Source: Macrocybe gigantea
Lineage: Eukaryota > Basidiomycota > Agaricomycetes > Agaricales > Callistosporiaceae
Assembly (NCBI GenBank): GCA_011319805.1
Contig: SJRY01000117.1
Location: forward strand, 1-64,000
Direction: 5' to 3'
Length of the DNA stretch: 64,000 nucleotides
The notes below the pieces were generated by a model. The model saw only the letters and a list, made by a program, of their open reading frames with translations, did not search any database and was not told where the DNA came from. Within the stretch, counting starts at the first letter, position 1, and each line of letters starts with the position of its first letter. Shown here in pieces: positions 1 to 11,765 of this stretch. The position numbers and the translations under genes are program-made.

Positions 1-2244
1 TCCTGGCCAACCCCAAAGACGAAGAAAGAACTACAAAAGTTCTTGGGATTCACGAACTTTTACCGACGATTCATCAAGGGATATGCCAAAGGTCGCTAAA
101 CCCCTGAACGGAGTTGACTGGAAACAAAACATTCCAGTGGACAGACAAGCAACAAGGCGCTTTCAAAGAACTGATCCACATATAACCTCAGCACCCATTC
201 AGCACTACCACAGACAGAAGGAAAATTCCGAGTTCGAAACGGACGCCTCAGGATATGCCATTGGAGGTACTATCACAACAGCAGAAAGGACTATGGCATC
301 CGATTGCATTCATTTCGAGATGCATGACCCCAGCAGAGCAAAACTACGAAATCTACGACAAGGAACTTCTTGCGATAATGGTCGCACTAAAGACATGGAG
401 ACAATACCTCCTCGAAGCTCGAGAGAAGTTCGAAATATTGACGGATCACAAGAACCTATCATACTTCCGAAAGCCGCAGCGACTCAATTCGAGACAGATT
501 GGCTGGTACCTGAAATTACAGGAATACGACTACGAACTACGACACGTACCAGGAAAGGCGAATGGAAAAGCGGATGTCCTGTCACGAATGCAGGATATGA
601 AGAAAACCTAGCAGAGAAGGACGACATACAAATGATCAAAGAAGCAGCATTCATTCGACATCTGGAAGAGAATAATGAACGAGACTTCGAATTTATGATG
701 TTCGAGACGAACACCCACAGAAAGAAGAAGCAGAAAATAACGAAACAATACAAACAAGAGGAATCACGATGATCGATCCTCAAGGATAGAACAAATTCGA
801 CAATGCGCACGAAGGGAAACGATCGTAACAACAGGACTGAAGGAAAAACCACACTGGTTCACAGAAGACGACCACATCGTATATGTAGGAGGGAAAATCT
901 ATGTTCCTCCAGACAACAAACTGAAGGAAAACATCATGTTTGAACACCACGACACACCCATCGGAGGACACCCAGGGCAATACCGCATGCACGAGCTCAT
1001 AAGCCGCACCTATTGGTGGCCATCAATGCTGAACAGACATCAAGAAGTATGTCAATGGATGCGAAACATGTCAGCGAAACAAAATCATCCGACAAAAGAA
1101 ACACGCACCCCTGCACCCGCACGAAGTCCCACAACAACCATGGAAGATATCGGAGTAGATCTCATAGGACCGCTACCCAGCTCGAACGGCTTTAACGCCA
1201 TCGCCGCAGTCACAGACCGCCTGACCAAGATGATCCACCTAGTTCCCACAAAACCGAACTCACAGCAGAGGGTCTCGCACGACTATACCGAGACAACGTG
1301 TGGCGGCTTCATGGAATTCCCACGAAAGATCATCAGTGATCGAGGACCCCAGTTCGCAGCACGATTCATGACAGCACTTCTAAAATTACTCGGAACAAAG
1401 CAAAACCTATCAACGGCCTATCACCCACAGACAGATGGACAGGCGGAGCGATCCCACCAAGAAACGGAAGCCTTCCTCAGAAGCTTCACAAACAACCTAC
1501 AGGACGATTGGGCAGAATGGATAGCAATTGCAGAGTACCAATACAATGACAAAGCACACCAGGGAACGAAGGAGACACCATTCTACCTCAACTATGGAAT
1601 GCACCCCTGGAAGAGAGCCGCAGACGACAGAAGGAATAACCCCGCAGCAAAAGACTTCGTCAAAAGAATGAGCCAAATACGAAAGGAAGCAAATGCCGCG
1701 CTGCAATATGCACAAACACGAGCCAAAGACAATTACGATGCGAGACGAAGACCTGCCCGTGAATACAAGAAAGGAGATAGAGTATGGCTAGAAGCCACCA
1801 ATATCACAGTCAATCGACCATCAAAGAAGTTATCGGCACTCCGATACGGACCGTTCAAGGTGGTTGAAAAGAAAGGAGCCTCGGCATATCGCCTGGAACT
1901 CCCAGCATCATGGCAGCTGATACACCCCGTGTTCAATGAAACACTGCTCACGCCTTACAAAGGACCCCGTTTCAAGATACAAGCGACCATCACCACCACC
2001 CCCTGAAATCATAAATGATGAAGAAGAGTACGAGATAGAAGAGATCCTAAAAAGGAAGAAACAAGGGAAGGGGACACTATTCCTGGTCAAATGGAAAGGA
2101 TACGGACACGAAGAGAACACATGGATCAAAGAGAAGGAGCTGGGGAATGCGCAGCAAGCTCTAGACCACTTCCTAAAGAAGACTGCGAACCAGGATAAAA
2201 GGATCACGACAAGAGGGAAGAAGACCAAAAATCGCACTTCATGA
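1..2244 (+). pseudogene. pol: Broken pol: RT end, RNase H, integrase, chromodomain
   Basis: The RNase H part is split between frames: one frame carries the ETDASGYAIGG block (about 230-275), another carries DKELLAIMVALKTWRQYLLE and TDHKNLSYF (about 350-470). Integrase is open at 936-2006, with an H2C2-type zinc region damaged near 1035-1110, then the catalytic core with GVDLIGPLP, SDRGPQF and HPQTDGQAERSHQE, giving the expected D, D, E residues. The chromodomain (about 2010-2200, EEYEIEEIL to WKGYGHEENTWI) lies in another frame after a two-base loss near 1982 relative to the second copy. One-base gains and losses occur throughout. It cannot encode intact pol as written. Confidence 0.88.
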
Positions 2245-2674
2245 CCACCAACGCCCCCATCAGCATCGACAGCAGCGAGGGCAGCCGCGCACCTACCCCC
2301 AACCGCCCAAGCGACCTCGAGAATCTGGCAAGGATTCTCAATGCTAGCGACTACATGGACCCCCTCGCCATCACACTCGCGCGCATATATGCGCTATGTT
2401 ATGACCGTCCGCACGCACCTCTGGACCGGGAGAACCCCTGATGGGACCGGCCCCACTGCAGCTGAACGTATCGCGCTTCGCGAAGCAATGGAAATGCTTC
2501 GCACAGAAAACCGGCGCTTAAACTCCTCGCCACCACACTCCACCACATTCGCGCCTATAATGAAGAGCTCATTCATACATGGGCCCCGCGTGCCGCACCG
2601 CCTGGGAGACCAATACTGGGTGGGACAGCTGGACTAAGGTTTTTCGCGAGGACGCGAATCTAAAGAGAGGGTGA

Positions 2675-2991
2675 TGTTACAGACGCCGCCCAAAGGACTA
2701 TTCATTTTCTTATCTTATCTTTCCCACATCCCTTATCTCCCCATCATGCTGCGCAGCGCGCAGCCATCGAGTCATCCCACTTCCCTAGTCATCCTGAGTC
2801 ATCTCCTCCAGTCTTACTCATCCGCAGTCCATAGCATTGCGCAGCCCATGGTCCGTGCTCGAGTACTGTAGTGTATATAAGGCCTCCCAGATGTACCAGT
2901 AACGCTAGGCTTAATATTCCTTTGCCATCATCTCAAGACCACTCTCGCACTTAGTCTGCCCGAGTCCTTCTGAGATTCGTCTAGCCTAACA
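2675..2991 (+). repeat. 3' LTR of truncated Ty3/gypsy element
   Basis: A 317-bp block beginning TGTTAC and ending CTAACA, and matching the 320-bp LTRs of the second element with a few substitutions and small indels. It holds a TATATAAGG box near 2873 and, about 30 bp downstream, the AGGCTTAATAT segment discussed under the primer-binding site of the complete element. Confidence 0.92.
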
Positions 2992-3201
2992 AGGTTCTGT
3001 GCCAGTGGCAAGTGTTTTGGAAGAATGAAACATACTCCTTCAACTTGAAGTCATTTGACCTCTAGATTTGGCTTGGCTCACTTGGCAGTCAGATACAGGA
3101 GGGGCTGGTCAGGCCATCTAAACCACCCAACACTCATCAAGGACTCGGCACTCACCTCATCCAAATTGCTATAGTCCGTGACTGCATCTTCTGGCTTCAG
3201 A
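2992..3201 (-). pseudogene. MAPR gene remnant, 3' part, cut by MULE insertion
   Basis: On the minus strand this reads the end of the second MAPR exon (the PEDAV-D-YS-LDE stretch, about 3201-3150) and then a different downstream sequence shared with the MAPR remnant at 27.7-28.0 kb. The 5' half of the same gene copy lies at 15743-16043 on the minus strand. The two halves are separated by a transposon with inverted terminal repeats and share the seven bases CTTCAGA at the break. The first Ty3/gypsy element ends directly against this remnant. Confidence 0.75.
3195..3201. repeat. Target-site duplication of the MULE, left
   Basis: CTTCAGA here is repeated at 15743-15749 on the other side of the element. 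The uninterrupted MAPR gene near 37.94 kb holds the same site once. The next base differs between the two sides, so a longer duplication with one mutation is possible. Confidence 0.7.
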
Positions 3202-3261
3202 TGAGCACCAAGTGCGCCCAAAGAGTGATGTGACTCGAACCCACTGATATAAGCATTCCCA
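3202..3261 (+). repeat. MULE left terminal inverted repeat
   Basis: About 60 bp that match the reverse complement of 15683-15742 with roughly a dozen mismatches. The best stretch is AGTGCGCCCAAAGAGTGA (3211-3228). Confidence 0.8.
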
Positions 3262-4740
3262 CTGTTCCCAGCCTTCGTGCTTGATAGGACCTGTCATCTC
3301 TCATCTTCAACGACTTTTGCATGCTTCTCATTATCCAGATCAGTGGTTTCCTTTTTTCTCTGCACATCTCATAATTACACATTTCTGTCTACAAACTAGT
3401 TCACACCTATGTGTTAGAGTGAATCCATTTAAGATGTGGTTTGTAGCAACCAATATATACTTTTCGAGTAGCTATCTGGCAGCATAAGTGAGTCGCATTG
3501 CCAGTGCAGCTCATGGACATGCAGTCCAATGGCTGATTTTTCACCCCCCAGCTCCTCACCTGCCAAATCAGCTTCCAGCGGTCCCATTCACTCTGCCACT
3601 TTCAGCAGGCTGAAGCACCTCCAAAACAGGTCATCGAATATTACGACCTTCGACCTTGCTATCCCAGCACTCATCTACAAGGTTCCTTAGTACACATTTC
3701 CAAATCTTTGCCATTATCACACTGCTCATTAAATCAGACTTTGTAGCCCACGCCTCCAGACAGGCAAGCTTCTGGAACTGAAATTCATCTGGCAGTACCA
3801 CAAGACCCATGACTTTGAGATGCTCTGCTGTTTCCACAATGTGGAAGTGAAAACCTACAAGGTTCCTGGCGACAACCCAAATGCTGGCAATTTCATTGTG
3901 CACTATGCTCAAAAAGAAGATTGTTCATACTACAGTATGTCTGCTTTGGATTTGCTCTTTATGAAATCTTGTATTTATCATTTACTACAGTTAATTTCAC
4001 GGAAGTTTACATGAACATTAACACCTCTATTATATTGAAAGTCTATTCAAAATGACTTCCAGGTATGTCCCTTGGTGTCATTCTGTTTTCCATATTACAT
4101 CTAATCTACAGTTCCCCCAATGCTGTCAACACTGACAAAAGCTAACTGCACTGACAGTGAGGTAGAAGACCCACTCAATGGTATGTTCATCATGATCTCT
4201 TTTACTCTGTCATTTTAACGAACCTACTAGTCAGGCTTTATTTTACCATTTCCAAGTGCTATATGCACTCAGCGACCCTGCCGCAAGCTCAGGCACACAC
4301 CCACTATTACTGCTGCATCAGGCATATTCACTACTGATTACATGTCACCATCTCCAGTTGCTTGTCATGAACACTCAGGAGTGAAGGCCCCAAAGCTCAT
4401 GAAGACAGGTAGGCTGAATGTAATTCCTCCCCCTCCAGCGCTGTCTCATATATTGGCAAATGGCAAGTCTCTCACCCACCAGAAGTTGATGTTTGCTGAT
4501 GAAGCCCCTCAAATGCATTGGAGCTACCACCCGCTGGCTCATCATTGCACTCATATACTATAGCTGTTTAGTCTGCCAGTAGTTCTACTGGCAATCTGGG
4601 GAGTGACCTCACCGCATCATTGGCAGACCTGGCAACGGACTTCTTAGATGTATACTTGGATCTTGACAGCTTGGATGGTATATCTGAAGCTGTCTTTTGG
4701 AAAATGTTTCGTCTCTGCCAAACTTGTAGTCATGTCATGA
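3262..4740. other. MULE interior, left side; no convincing gene
   Basis: AT-rich sequence with only short ORFs on both strands (for example 3631-3912 minus, 3820-4014 plus and 4342-4563 plus). None shows a domain I can name or a consistent exon structure. It is probably non-coding or decayed cargo of the MULE. Confidence 0.5.
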
Positions 4741-4745
4741 CTGTG

Positions 4746-5065
4746 TGTTAGGCTAGACGAATCTCAGAAGGACTCGGGCAGACTAAGTGCGAGAGTGGTC
4801 TTGAGATGATGGCAAAAGGAATATTAAGCCTAGCGTTACTGGTACATCTGGGAGTCCTTATATACACTACAGTACTCGAGCACGGACCATGGGCTGCGCA
4901 ATGCTGTGGACTGCGGATGAGTAAGACTGGAAGGAGATGACTCAGGATGACTAGGGAAGTGAGATGACTCGATGGCTGCGCGCTGCGCAGCATGATGGGG
5001 GAGATAAGGGATGTGGGAAAGATAAGATAAGAAAATGAATAGTCCTTTGGGCGGCGTCTGTAACA
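4746..5065 (-). repeat. 3' LTR of the complete Ty3/gypsy element
   Basis: On the minus strand it starts TGTTACAGACGCC and ends TAGCCTAACA. It appears identical to 10941-11260. It is preceded on the element strand by a purine-rich tract (AAAGAGAGGG, around 5070-5080), the likely plus-strand primer. Confidence 0.95.
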
Positions 5066-5496
5066 TCACCCTCTCTTTAGATTCGCGTCCTCGCGAAAAA
5101 CCTTAGTCCAGCTGTCCCCACCCAGTATTGGTCTCCCAGGCGGTCGCGGCACGCGGGGCCCATGTATGAATGAGCTCTTCATTATAGGCGCGAATGTGGT
5201 GGAGTGTGGTGGCGAGGAGTTTAAGCCGCCGGTTTTCTGTGCGAAGCATTTCCATTGCTTCGCGAAGCGCGATACGTTCAGCTGCAGTGGGGCCGGTCCC
5301 ATCAGGGGTTCTCCCGGTCCAGAGGTGCGTGCGGACGGTCATAACATAGCGCATATATGCGCCGAGTGTGATGGCGAGGGGGTCCATGTAGTCGCTAGCA
5401 TTGAGAATCCTTGCCAGATTCTCGAGGTCGCTTGGGCGGTTGGGGGTAGGTGCGCGGCTGCCCTCGCTGCTGTCGATGCTGATGGGGCGTTGGTGG

Positions 5497-7300
5497 TCAT
5501 GAAGTGCGATTTTTGGTCTTCTTCCCTCTTGTCGTGATCCTTTTATCCTGGTTCGCAGTCTTCTTTAGGAAGTGGTCTAGAGCTTGCTGCGCATTCCCCA
5601 GCTCCTTCTCTTTGATCCATGTGTTCTCTTCGTGTCCGTATCCTTTCCATTTGACCAGGAATAGTGTCCCCTTCCCTTGTTTCTTCCTTTTTAGGATCTC
5701 TTCTATCTCGTACTCTTCTTCATCATTTATGATTTCAGGGGGTGGTGGTGATGGTCGCTCTTGTATCTTGAAACGGGGTCCTTTGTAAGGCGTGAGCAGT
5801 GTTTCATTGAACACGGGGTGTATCAGCTGCCATGATGCTGGGAGTTCCAGGCGATATGCCGAGGCTCCTTTCTTTTCAACCACCTTGAACGGTCCGTATC
5901 GGAGTGCCGATAACTTCTTTGATGGTCGATTGACTGTGATATTGGTGGCTTCTAGCCATACTCTATCTCCTTTCTTGTATTCCGGGCAGGTTTTCGTCTC
6001 GCGTCGTAATTGTCTTTGGCTCGTGTTTGTGCATATTGCAGCGCGGCATTTGCTTCCTTTCGTATTTGGCTCATTCTTTTGACGAAGTCTTTTGCTGCGG
6101 GGTTATTCCCTTCTGTCGTCTGCGGCTCTCCCTTCCAGGGGTGCATTCCATAGTTGAGGTAGAATGGTGTCTCCTTCGTTCCCTGGTGTGCTTTGTCATT
6201 GTATTGGTACTCTGCAATTGCTATCCATTCTGCCCAATCGTCCTGTAGGTTGTTTGTGAAGCTTCTGAGGAAGGCTTCCGTTTCTTGGTGGGATCGCTCC
6301 GCCTGTCCATCTGTCTGTGGGTGATAGGCCGTTGATAGGTTTTGCTTTGTTCCGAGTAATTTTAGAAGTGCTGTCATGAATCGTGCTGCGAACTGGGGTC
6401 CTCGATCACTGATGATCTTTCGTGGAATTCCATGAAGCCGCCACACGTTGTCTCGGTATAGTCGTGCGAGACCTCTGCTGTGAGTTCGGTCTTTGTGGGA
6501 ACTAGGTGGATCATCTTGGTCAGGCGGTCTGTGACTGCGGCGATGGCGTTAAAGCCGTTCGAGCTGGGTAGCGGTCCTATGAGATCTACTCCGATATCTT
6601 CCCATGGTTGTTGTGGGACTTCGTGCGGGTGCAGGGGTGCGTGTTTCTTTTGTCGGATGATTTTGTTTCGCTGACATGTTTCGCATCCATTGACATACTT
6701 CTTGATGTCTGTCAGCATTGATGGCCACCAATAGGTGCGGCTTATGAGCTCGTGCATGCGGTATTGCCCTGGGTGTCCTCCGATGGGTGTGTCGTGGTGT
6801 TCAAACATGATGTTTTCCTTCAGTTTGTTGTCTGGAGGAACATAGATTTTCCCTCCTACATATACGATGTGGTCGTCTTCTGTGAACCAGTGTGGTTTTT
6901 CCTTCAGTCCTGTTGTTACGATCGTTTCCCTTCGTGTGCATTGTCGAATTTGTTCTATCCTTGAGGATTCGATCATCGTGATTCCTCTTGTTTGTATTGT
7001 TTCGTTATTTTCTGCTTCTTCTTTCTGTGGGTGTTCGTCCTCGAACATCATAAATTCGAAGTCTCGTTCATTATTCTCTTCCAGATGTCGAATGAATGCT
7101 GCTTCTTTGATCATTTGTATGTCGTCCTTCTCTGCTAGGTTTTCTTCATATCCTGCCATTCGTGACAGGACATCCGCTTTTCCATTCGCCTTTCCTGGTA
7201 CGTGTCGTAGTTCGTAGTCGTATTCCTGTAATTTCAGGTACCAGCCAATCTGTCTCGAATTGAGTCGCTGCGGCTTCGGAAGTATGATAGGTTCTTGTGA
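5497..7300 (-). pseudogene. pol: Integrase and chromodomain part of pol, frameshifted
   Basis: The frame at 7300-6430 reads the RNase H end, an intact H2C2 zinc-binding segment (H at about 6815, CETCQRNK near 6680) and the first catalytic Asp in GVDLIGPLP. A frameshift near 6430 moves the core (SDRGPQF, DGQAERSHQE) into 6446-5952, and a second near 5980 moves the tail into 5883-5497. That last frame holds the chromodomain (EEYEIEEIL to EENTWI). Chromodomains of this group guide integration to modified histones. The breaks differ from those in the copy at 1-2244. Confidence 0.88.
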
Positions 7301-9119
7301 TCCGTCAATATTTCGAACTTCTCTCGAGCTTCGAGGAGGTATTGTCTCCATGTCTTTAGTGCGACCATTATCGCAAGAAGTTCCTTGTCGTAGATTTCGT
7401 AGTTTTGCTCTGCTGGGGTCATGCATCTCGAAATGAATGCAATCGGATGCCATAGTCCTTTCTGCTGTTGTGATAGTACCGCTCCAATGGCATATCCTGA
7501 GGCGTCCGTTTCGACTCGGAATTTTCCTTCTGTCTGTGGTAGTGCTAGAATGGGTGCTGAGGTTATATGTTGGATCAGTTCTTTGAAAGCGCCTTGTTGC
7601 TTGTCTGTCCACTGGAATGTTTTGTTTCCAGTCAACTCCGTCAGGGGTTTAGCGACCTTTGCATATCCCTTGATGAATCGTCGGTAAAAGTTCGTGAATC
7701 CCAAGAACTTTTGTAGTTCTTTCTTCGTCTTTGGGGTTGGCCAGGATTGTACGGCTGTGATCTTTTCTGGTTCCATTTCTACCTTCCCTTCTCCTACGAT
7801 GTATCCTAGTACTGGGACTTTCGATGATTCCCAGACGCATTTCGGTCCTTTGATGAATAGGTCGTTCTTGTTCAGTATTTCCATGACTTCTATGGTGTTC
7901 TTTTGGAGTTCCTCTCGTGTTCGTCCGATGATTATAATGTCATCCATATAGATTATGCACACTCTTCTTCGTATTTGGTCTTGGAAGAGGCTCGCCATCA
8001 TTCGGCTAAAAGTGCCTGGTGCGTTGCACTGCCCAAAATACATGACTGTCGGTTCGAAGAGTCCTCTTGCTGTTAGGAAGGCTGCCTTCCATTCGTCCCC
8101 TTTCCGGATGCGCACGTTATTGTACCCCCAGATAATATCGATCTTGCTAAAGTACTTTGCTCCTTGTAGTACGTCGAGGAGCTCGCTGATGCGTGGTAGT
8201 GGAAACTTGTCCTTGACCGTATATTTGTTTATTTCCCGGTAGTCTTGGATGAGTCGCTTGCTTCCATCCTTCTTATTGCGAAAGAAGCAGGGTGCTGCGT
8301 AAGGTGATTTCGATGGGCGTATTTTTCCTGTTCGTAATCCTTCTTCGACGAAGGCATCTAGTTCCTCTAGCTCTTTCTGTGTCATCGGGTAGACCTTGCT
8401 CGGTATCGTTTTGGGTGCATCCTTCGTTAAGTTTATTTCATGGTCCCATTCTTTGTGGTCTGGTAAGCGATCAAAGTTCTTCTCCTTGAAGAGGTGTTTG
8501 AATCTGATCAGATATGGGGGTATCTGGGTTCCTGTCTTGTCGCTGGCTGTGGTTTTCGCTGGTTCAGCCACCTTCTGTATCTTGATCGTCTGGTGGTTTA
8601 TTTTGCACGTTTTGGGGCATCTATCGAAGACAATTTCTCCTGTCCTCCATTTGATTGTTGGGTTGTGGTAGACAAGCCAGTCATGTCCTAGTAGCATGTC
8701 GGTTTTTCCGATATCGAGTACGATGGCTTCCATATGCTCCTTGTGTCCTTTAATGTCGATGTGGACCTCCGCTACTCGGTCTGCTGTTTTCTGACGATTG
8801 GGTGATCCGTCTGCATTTATGATGGGAATCTTCTTGATTCGTCGTGTCTTCAGTCCTGTTTTTGCTACTATCGCGGTGTTGATGCAGGTCCTATCCGCTC
8901 CGCTATCGACTTCTGGTGTTATCGTTGCGATTCCTTTTCGTGTTCGTATCCTCGCTGGTACTGCGAGCTCTTTCCTCTTTGGTGGTTTGTCCCCTTGGAT
9001 GGTTTTTCTTGGTGCTTCAGATCGCTTGGCAGGAATGGTGTATTTCAGAGTATGGGATGATCTACATCCGGTATCGAAGCGAGTCTGTTTCAGTTGTATG
9101 GGTCGCGATTTAGCACCTC
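7234..9119 (-). pseudogene. pol: Protease, reverse transcriptase and RNase H part of pol
   Basis: A retropepsin active site DSGAD is encoded near 8910 on the minus strand, and the protease flap and end region (DMLLGHDWL) opens the long frame at 8733-7234. Reverse transcriptase follows, with the catalytic YMDD box near 7945, then RNase H with ETDASGYAIGAVLSQ and DKELLAIMVALKTW. The frame breaks near 7285, just after NLSYFR; the rest of RNase H continues in the frame of the ORF 7612-6374. Apart from that break the RT domain looks complete. Confidence 0.88.
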
Positions 9120-10874
9120 CTAGTCGGACCCTTCGGCAAAACCCTCTTTGTCAGAGCTTTCTTCATCCTTGTCTTCTTCGTCCTCTCCTTCTTCTTCTTT
9201 CACTTCTCTGACCCGGGATTTTCCTTTCTTCTTCTTCTTGCAGTTTCGTGCATAGTGTCCCTTTAAGCCACAGTTGAAACATGTGACATTTGCTGCTCCT
9301 TTTCGTGGTTCCGGGCAGTTTCGTGAGATGTGTCCTGGTTTATTGCAGTTGAAGCAGTTGTTGCTTCGTACTTTGTCGACTTCCATGGCCTGTCCTGCTC
9401 CTCGGCTTGGATTTCCGGCCTTGCGCTGATTGCTTGTGAATTCTCCTCTCATCACATTTCTGTGTTCATCGATGTTTCGTCCAATCGCTCGAACTGTCTT
9501 GATATATTCATCTCCATCTGTTGGAAGTGTGGAGATTGAGTGTACGGCTTCTGCTGTCCTTCGGTTTAAGCTCTTCTCGAGTAGGAAACGAGGGGCTGTT
9601 CCTGTCATTCCTGCTTTCCCTGCGAGGTCTACGAATTCATCCAGAAATTCGTCGATGGGTCGGTTTCCCTGTCTGATGTTGAATAGTTTGCTTCCTGCTT
9701 GTGATGGCGACATGACGTTGCTGAATCGTGTCTCTATCTCGGTTATGAAGTCGGCCCATGTGCTTTGGTTGGTAGTGGTGTCGATCTTCTTTGATGCCCA
9801 GTGGGCTCCGGGTCCGTCGGTCATTCTAGACAGGACCGCTCCAATCTTCTGTGTATCCGTGAGGTCCCATGTGCGGTTATGTAGAGTTTCATCTTTCTCC
9901 ACCAAATATCGAAGGACGTTCGATCTCCTGTAAAGGATTTCGGGTCGGCGATGATTCCCTTGTATTCTGTCGTCATCCTTTGGGGGTTTTCTTCGTCGTT
10001 CTCTTGGTCTTGGTCTTCCTGTTCCTGGATCTGTTGTTCTTGGGTCTGCTGTGCTTGTACTTGGGCTTGCTGTTCTTGGAGCTGTTTCTGTCTTCGCTCC
10101 TCTCTCTGTTCTTTCCAGTAGTCTAGGTCGACTCCTGCGATTCTACAAGCTTGTTCAAAATCGGCCCACTCTGCGGCGGTTGGTCCGGTTGTCTTTGGTA
10201 GTCCTTTTCGCTCCCTCCACCGATAGTATTCGTCCCAGTCGCTGTTGCTTACTTTCGCCACGGTGGTGCGATTCTCTCCTTATGCAGTGCTTCGGCGGAT
10301 TGGTCCTCTGAAGGGATTCGGTGGTTTCGTTCCTGTGTGTCCTTGACTCTGGTGTCGTTCTCGTTGGTTCTGTCGTACGCTCTGTGCGTCGTGCCCTCTC
10401 TGTATCAGTATGTCTTCCTCCTGTGTTCGGCGATTATAGTTCTCGATCTGTTGTCGCCTAAAATCTCGGGCTTGTGTTCGTTCTTCTCTCGTTTTCTTGC
10501 GGATGGGTTCGTCCTCTTCTTCGGCAAGAAGATTCTGGTCTGACCACAGCTCTTCTGGGCTTATCCCGTATTCTCCTCTAGGAAGAGTTCTGCAATGAGT
10601 TGTGCTGCTCCTTCGCTGAGGATTCAGCGGGCTCGTCTGTGGTGGTGAAGGCAAACTCTCTCAGAAATGCCTGTTCTTCGTCGTCGCTACTTGGTGTAGG
10701 TGTGCGCTCTCTCTTTCGTTTGTTTGGATTGCTAGTGTCTCTGCGGATGGCGTGGACTGTCTCTGCGAATGGCGTGGACTGCAATGTCTGGTCTACTTCT
10801 CTGAGCCAAGTGCTCTCGTCGCTCGTGCTAGTGCTCGCTGGGTCGGCGACCGCTTGTCGTCGAATGTTGATCAA
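9120..10874 (-). pseudogene. gag: gag of the complete Ty3/gypsy element, frameshifted
   Basis: Gag is spread over four overlapping ORFs (10874-10578, 10654-10280, 10261-9821, 9905-9120). The third holds a Gln-rich linker (about 10120-10000). The last holds the capsid-like region followed by two CX2CX4HX4C zinc knuckles, CFNCNKPGHISRNC and CFNCGLKGHYARNC (about 9365-9230), and a Lys- and Glu-rich end. Zinc knuckles bind the element RNA during packaging. At least one of the frame changes (10261-9821 to 9905-9120) falls inside the capsid region, so it is not a programmed gag-pol shift. As written, gag is not intact. Confidence 0.85.
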
Positions 10875-10927
10875 GTCTTTGATAAAGCGTGACGTGGTGT
10901 GTGTGTGAGTCTGAGCGAGTCTCGACG

Positions 10928-10938
10928 AGGCTTAATAT
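10928..10938 (-). promoter_or_regulatory. Putative self-priming primer-binding site
   Basis: Two bases inside the 5' LTR the minus strand reads ATATTAAGCCT. This is the exact 11-base reverse complement of AGGCTTAATAT in the LTR (11016-11026, read on the minus strand), located where the transcript should begin. In the Tf1/sushi group of Ty3/gypsy elements, reverse transcription is primed by the 5' end of the element's own RNA folding back on such a site instead of by a tRNA. The pairing is seen directly; its use as primer is inferred. Confidence 0.65.
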
Positions 10939-10940
10939 CT

Positions 10941-11260
10941 TGTTAGGCTAGACGAATCTCAGAAGGACTCGGGCAGACTAAGTGCGAGAGTGGTCTTGAG
11001 ATGATGGCAAAAGGAATATTAAGCCTAGCGTTACTGGTACATCTGGGAGTCCTTATATACACTACAGTACTCGAGCACGGACCATGGGCTGCGCAATGCT
11101 GTGGACTGCGGATGAGTAAGACTGGAAGGAGATGACTCAGGATGACTAGGGAAGTGAGATGACTCGATGGCTGCGCGCTGCGCAGCATGATGGGGGAGAT
11201 AAGGGATGTGGGAAAGATAAGATAAGAAAATGAATAGTCCTTTGGGCGGCGTCTGTAACA
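10941..11260 (-). repeat. 5' LTR of the complete Ty3/gypsy element, with promoter
   Basis: This is the copy that would drive transcription. On the minus strand it has a TATATAAGG box at about 11059-11051. The AGGCTTAATAT segment (11026-11016) starts about 30 bp downstream of it, a normal distance for a transcription start. The CTGTG duplication follows at 11261-11265. Confidence 0.94.
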
Positions 11261-11765
11261 CTGTGAGGTTTTATAAAATGCATGGCTATGAAATTCACTA
11301 GTTACAAAATGTTTTGGCAATATATTGTATTTCTTGGTCAAAGTACACCATATGACTTCCTCTGTTTTTGCTTTTGCTCAGGTGAGGGCAGAAGCAATTG
11401 CTTCCAAGTTGCCACATGATAATGACAAGAAACCATAGCAGGTGTAGCTATGTGTGCTGGTGCCTCCTTGCATGAGGATGGCTGCATCTGATAGTTGAGA
11501 GAACTGATTACACTTCAGAAATCATCGAGAACATGGTCCTGTTCTGGATTGCTGTTATTTATGACAGATTCCAGATTAAGGTCCTGCAGGAGAGTCAAGA
11601 TGCCATGGAGTGAAGGAAGAACTTTTTTCATATCTTGCATCAGCCTCTGATAGATCTGAAGAGTAATGGCATGCTGGTTTTCCTACCAATGTAGGTGATC
11701 AATTATTGGCCCATCGACAAAAAAGTATGCATACCTGCTGGATATCCGAGATGTCAGTTACAAGA

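Larger units (their letters stand above)
1..2991 (+). mobile_element. Ty3/gypsy chromodomain LTR retrotransposon, 5'-truncated by window start
   Basis: This is the 3' part of a Ty3/gypsy element. Reading 5' to 3' one sees the end of reverse transcriptase, RNase H, integrase, chromodomain, a purine-rich tract just before the LTR, and the 3' LTR (2675-2991). It is a close relative of the complete element at 4746-11260, which lies on the other strand. The LTR is followed by AGGTT, so a matching 5-bp duplication would be expected upstream of the window. The element ends inside the remnant of a MAPR gene copy (2992-3201). Confidence 0.93.
4746..11260 (-). mobile_element. Complete Ty3/gypsy chromodomain retrotransposon, 6,515 bp
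   Basis: Two 320-bp LTRs (10941-11260 is the 5' LTR and 4746-5065 the 3' LTR on the minus strand) appear identical base for base. CTGTG flanks both sides (4741-4745 and 11261-11265) as a 5-bp target duplication. The order gag, protease, reverse transcriptase, RNase H, integrase, chromodomain is that of the Ty3/gypsy chromovirus group. It sits inside the MULE. Identical LTRs indicate recent insertion, yet the coding region carries several frameshifts. Confidence 0.96.
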
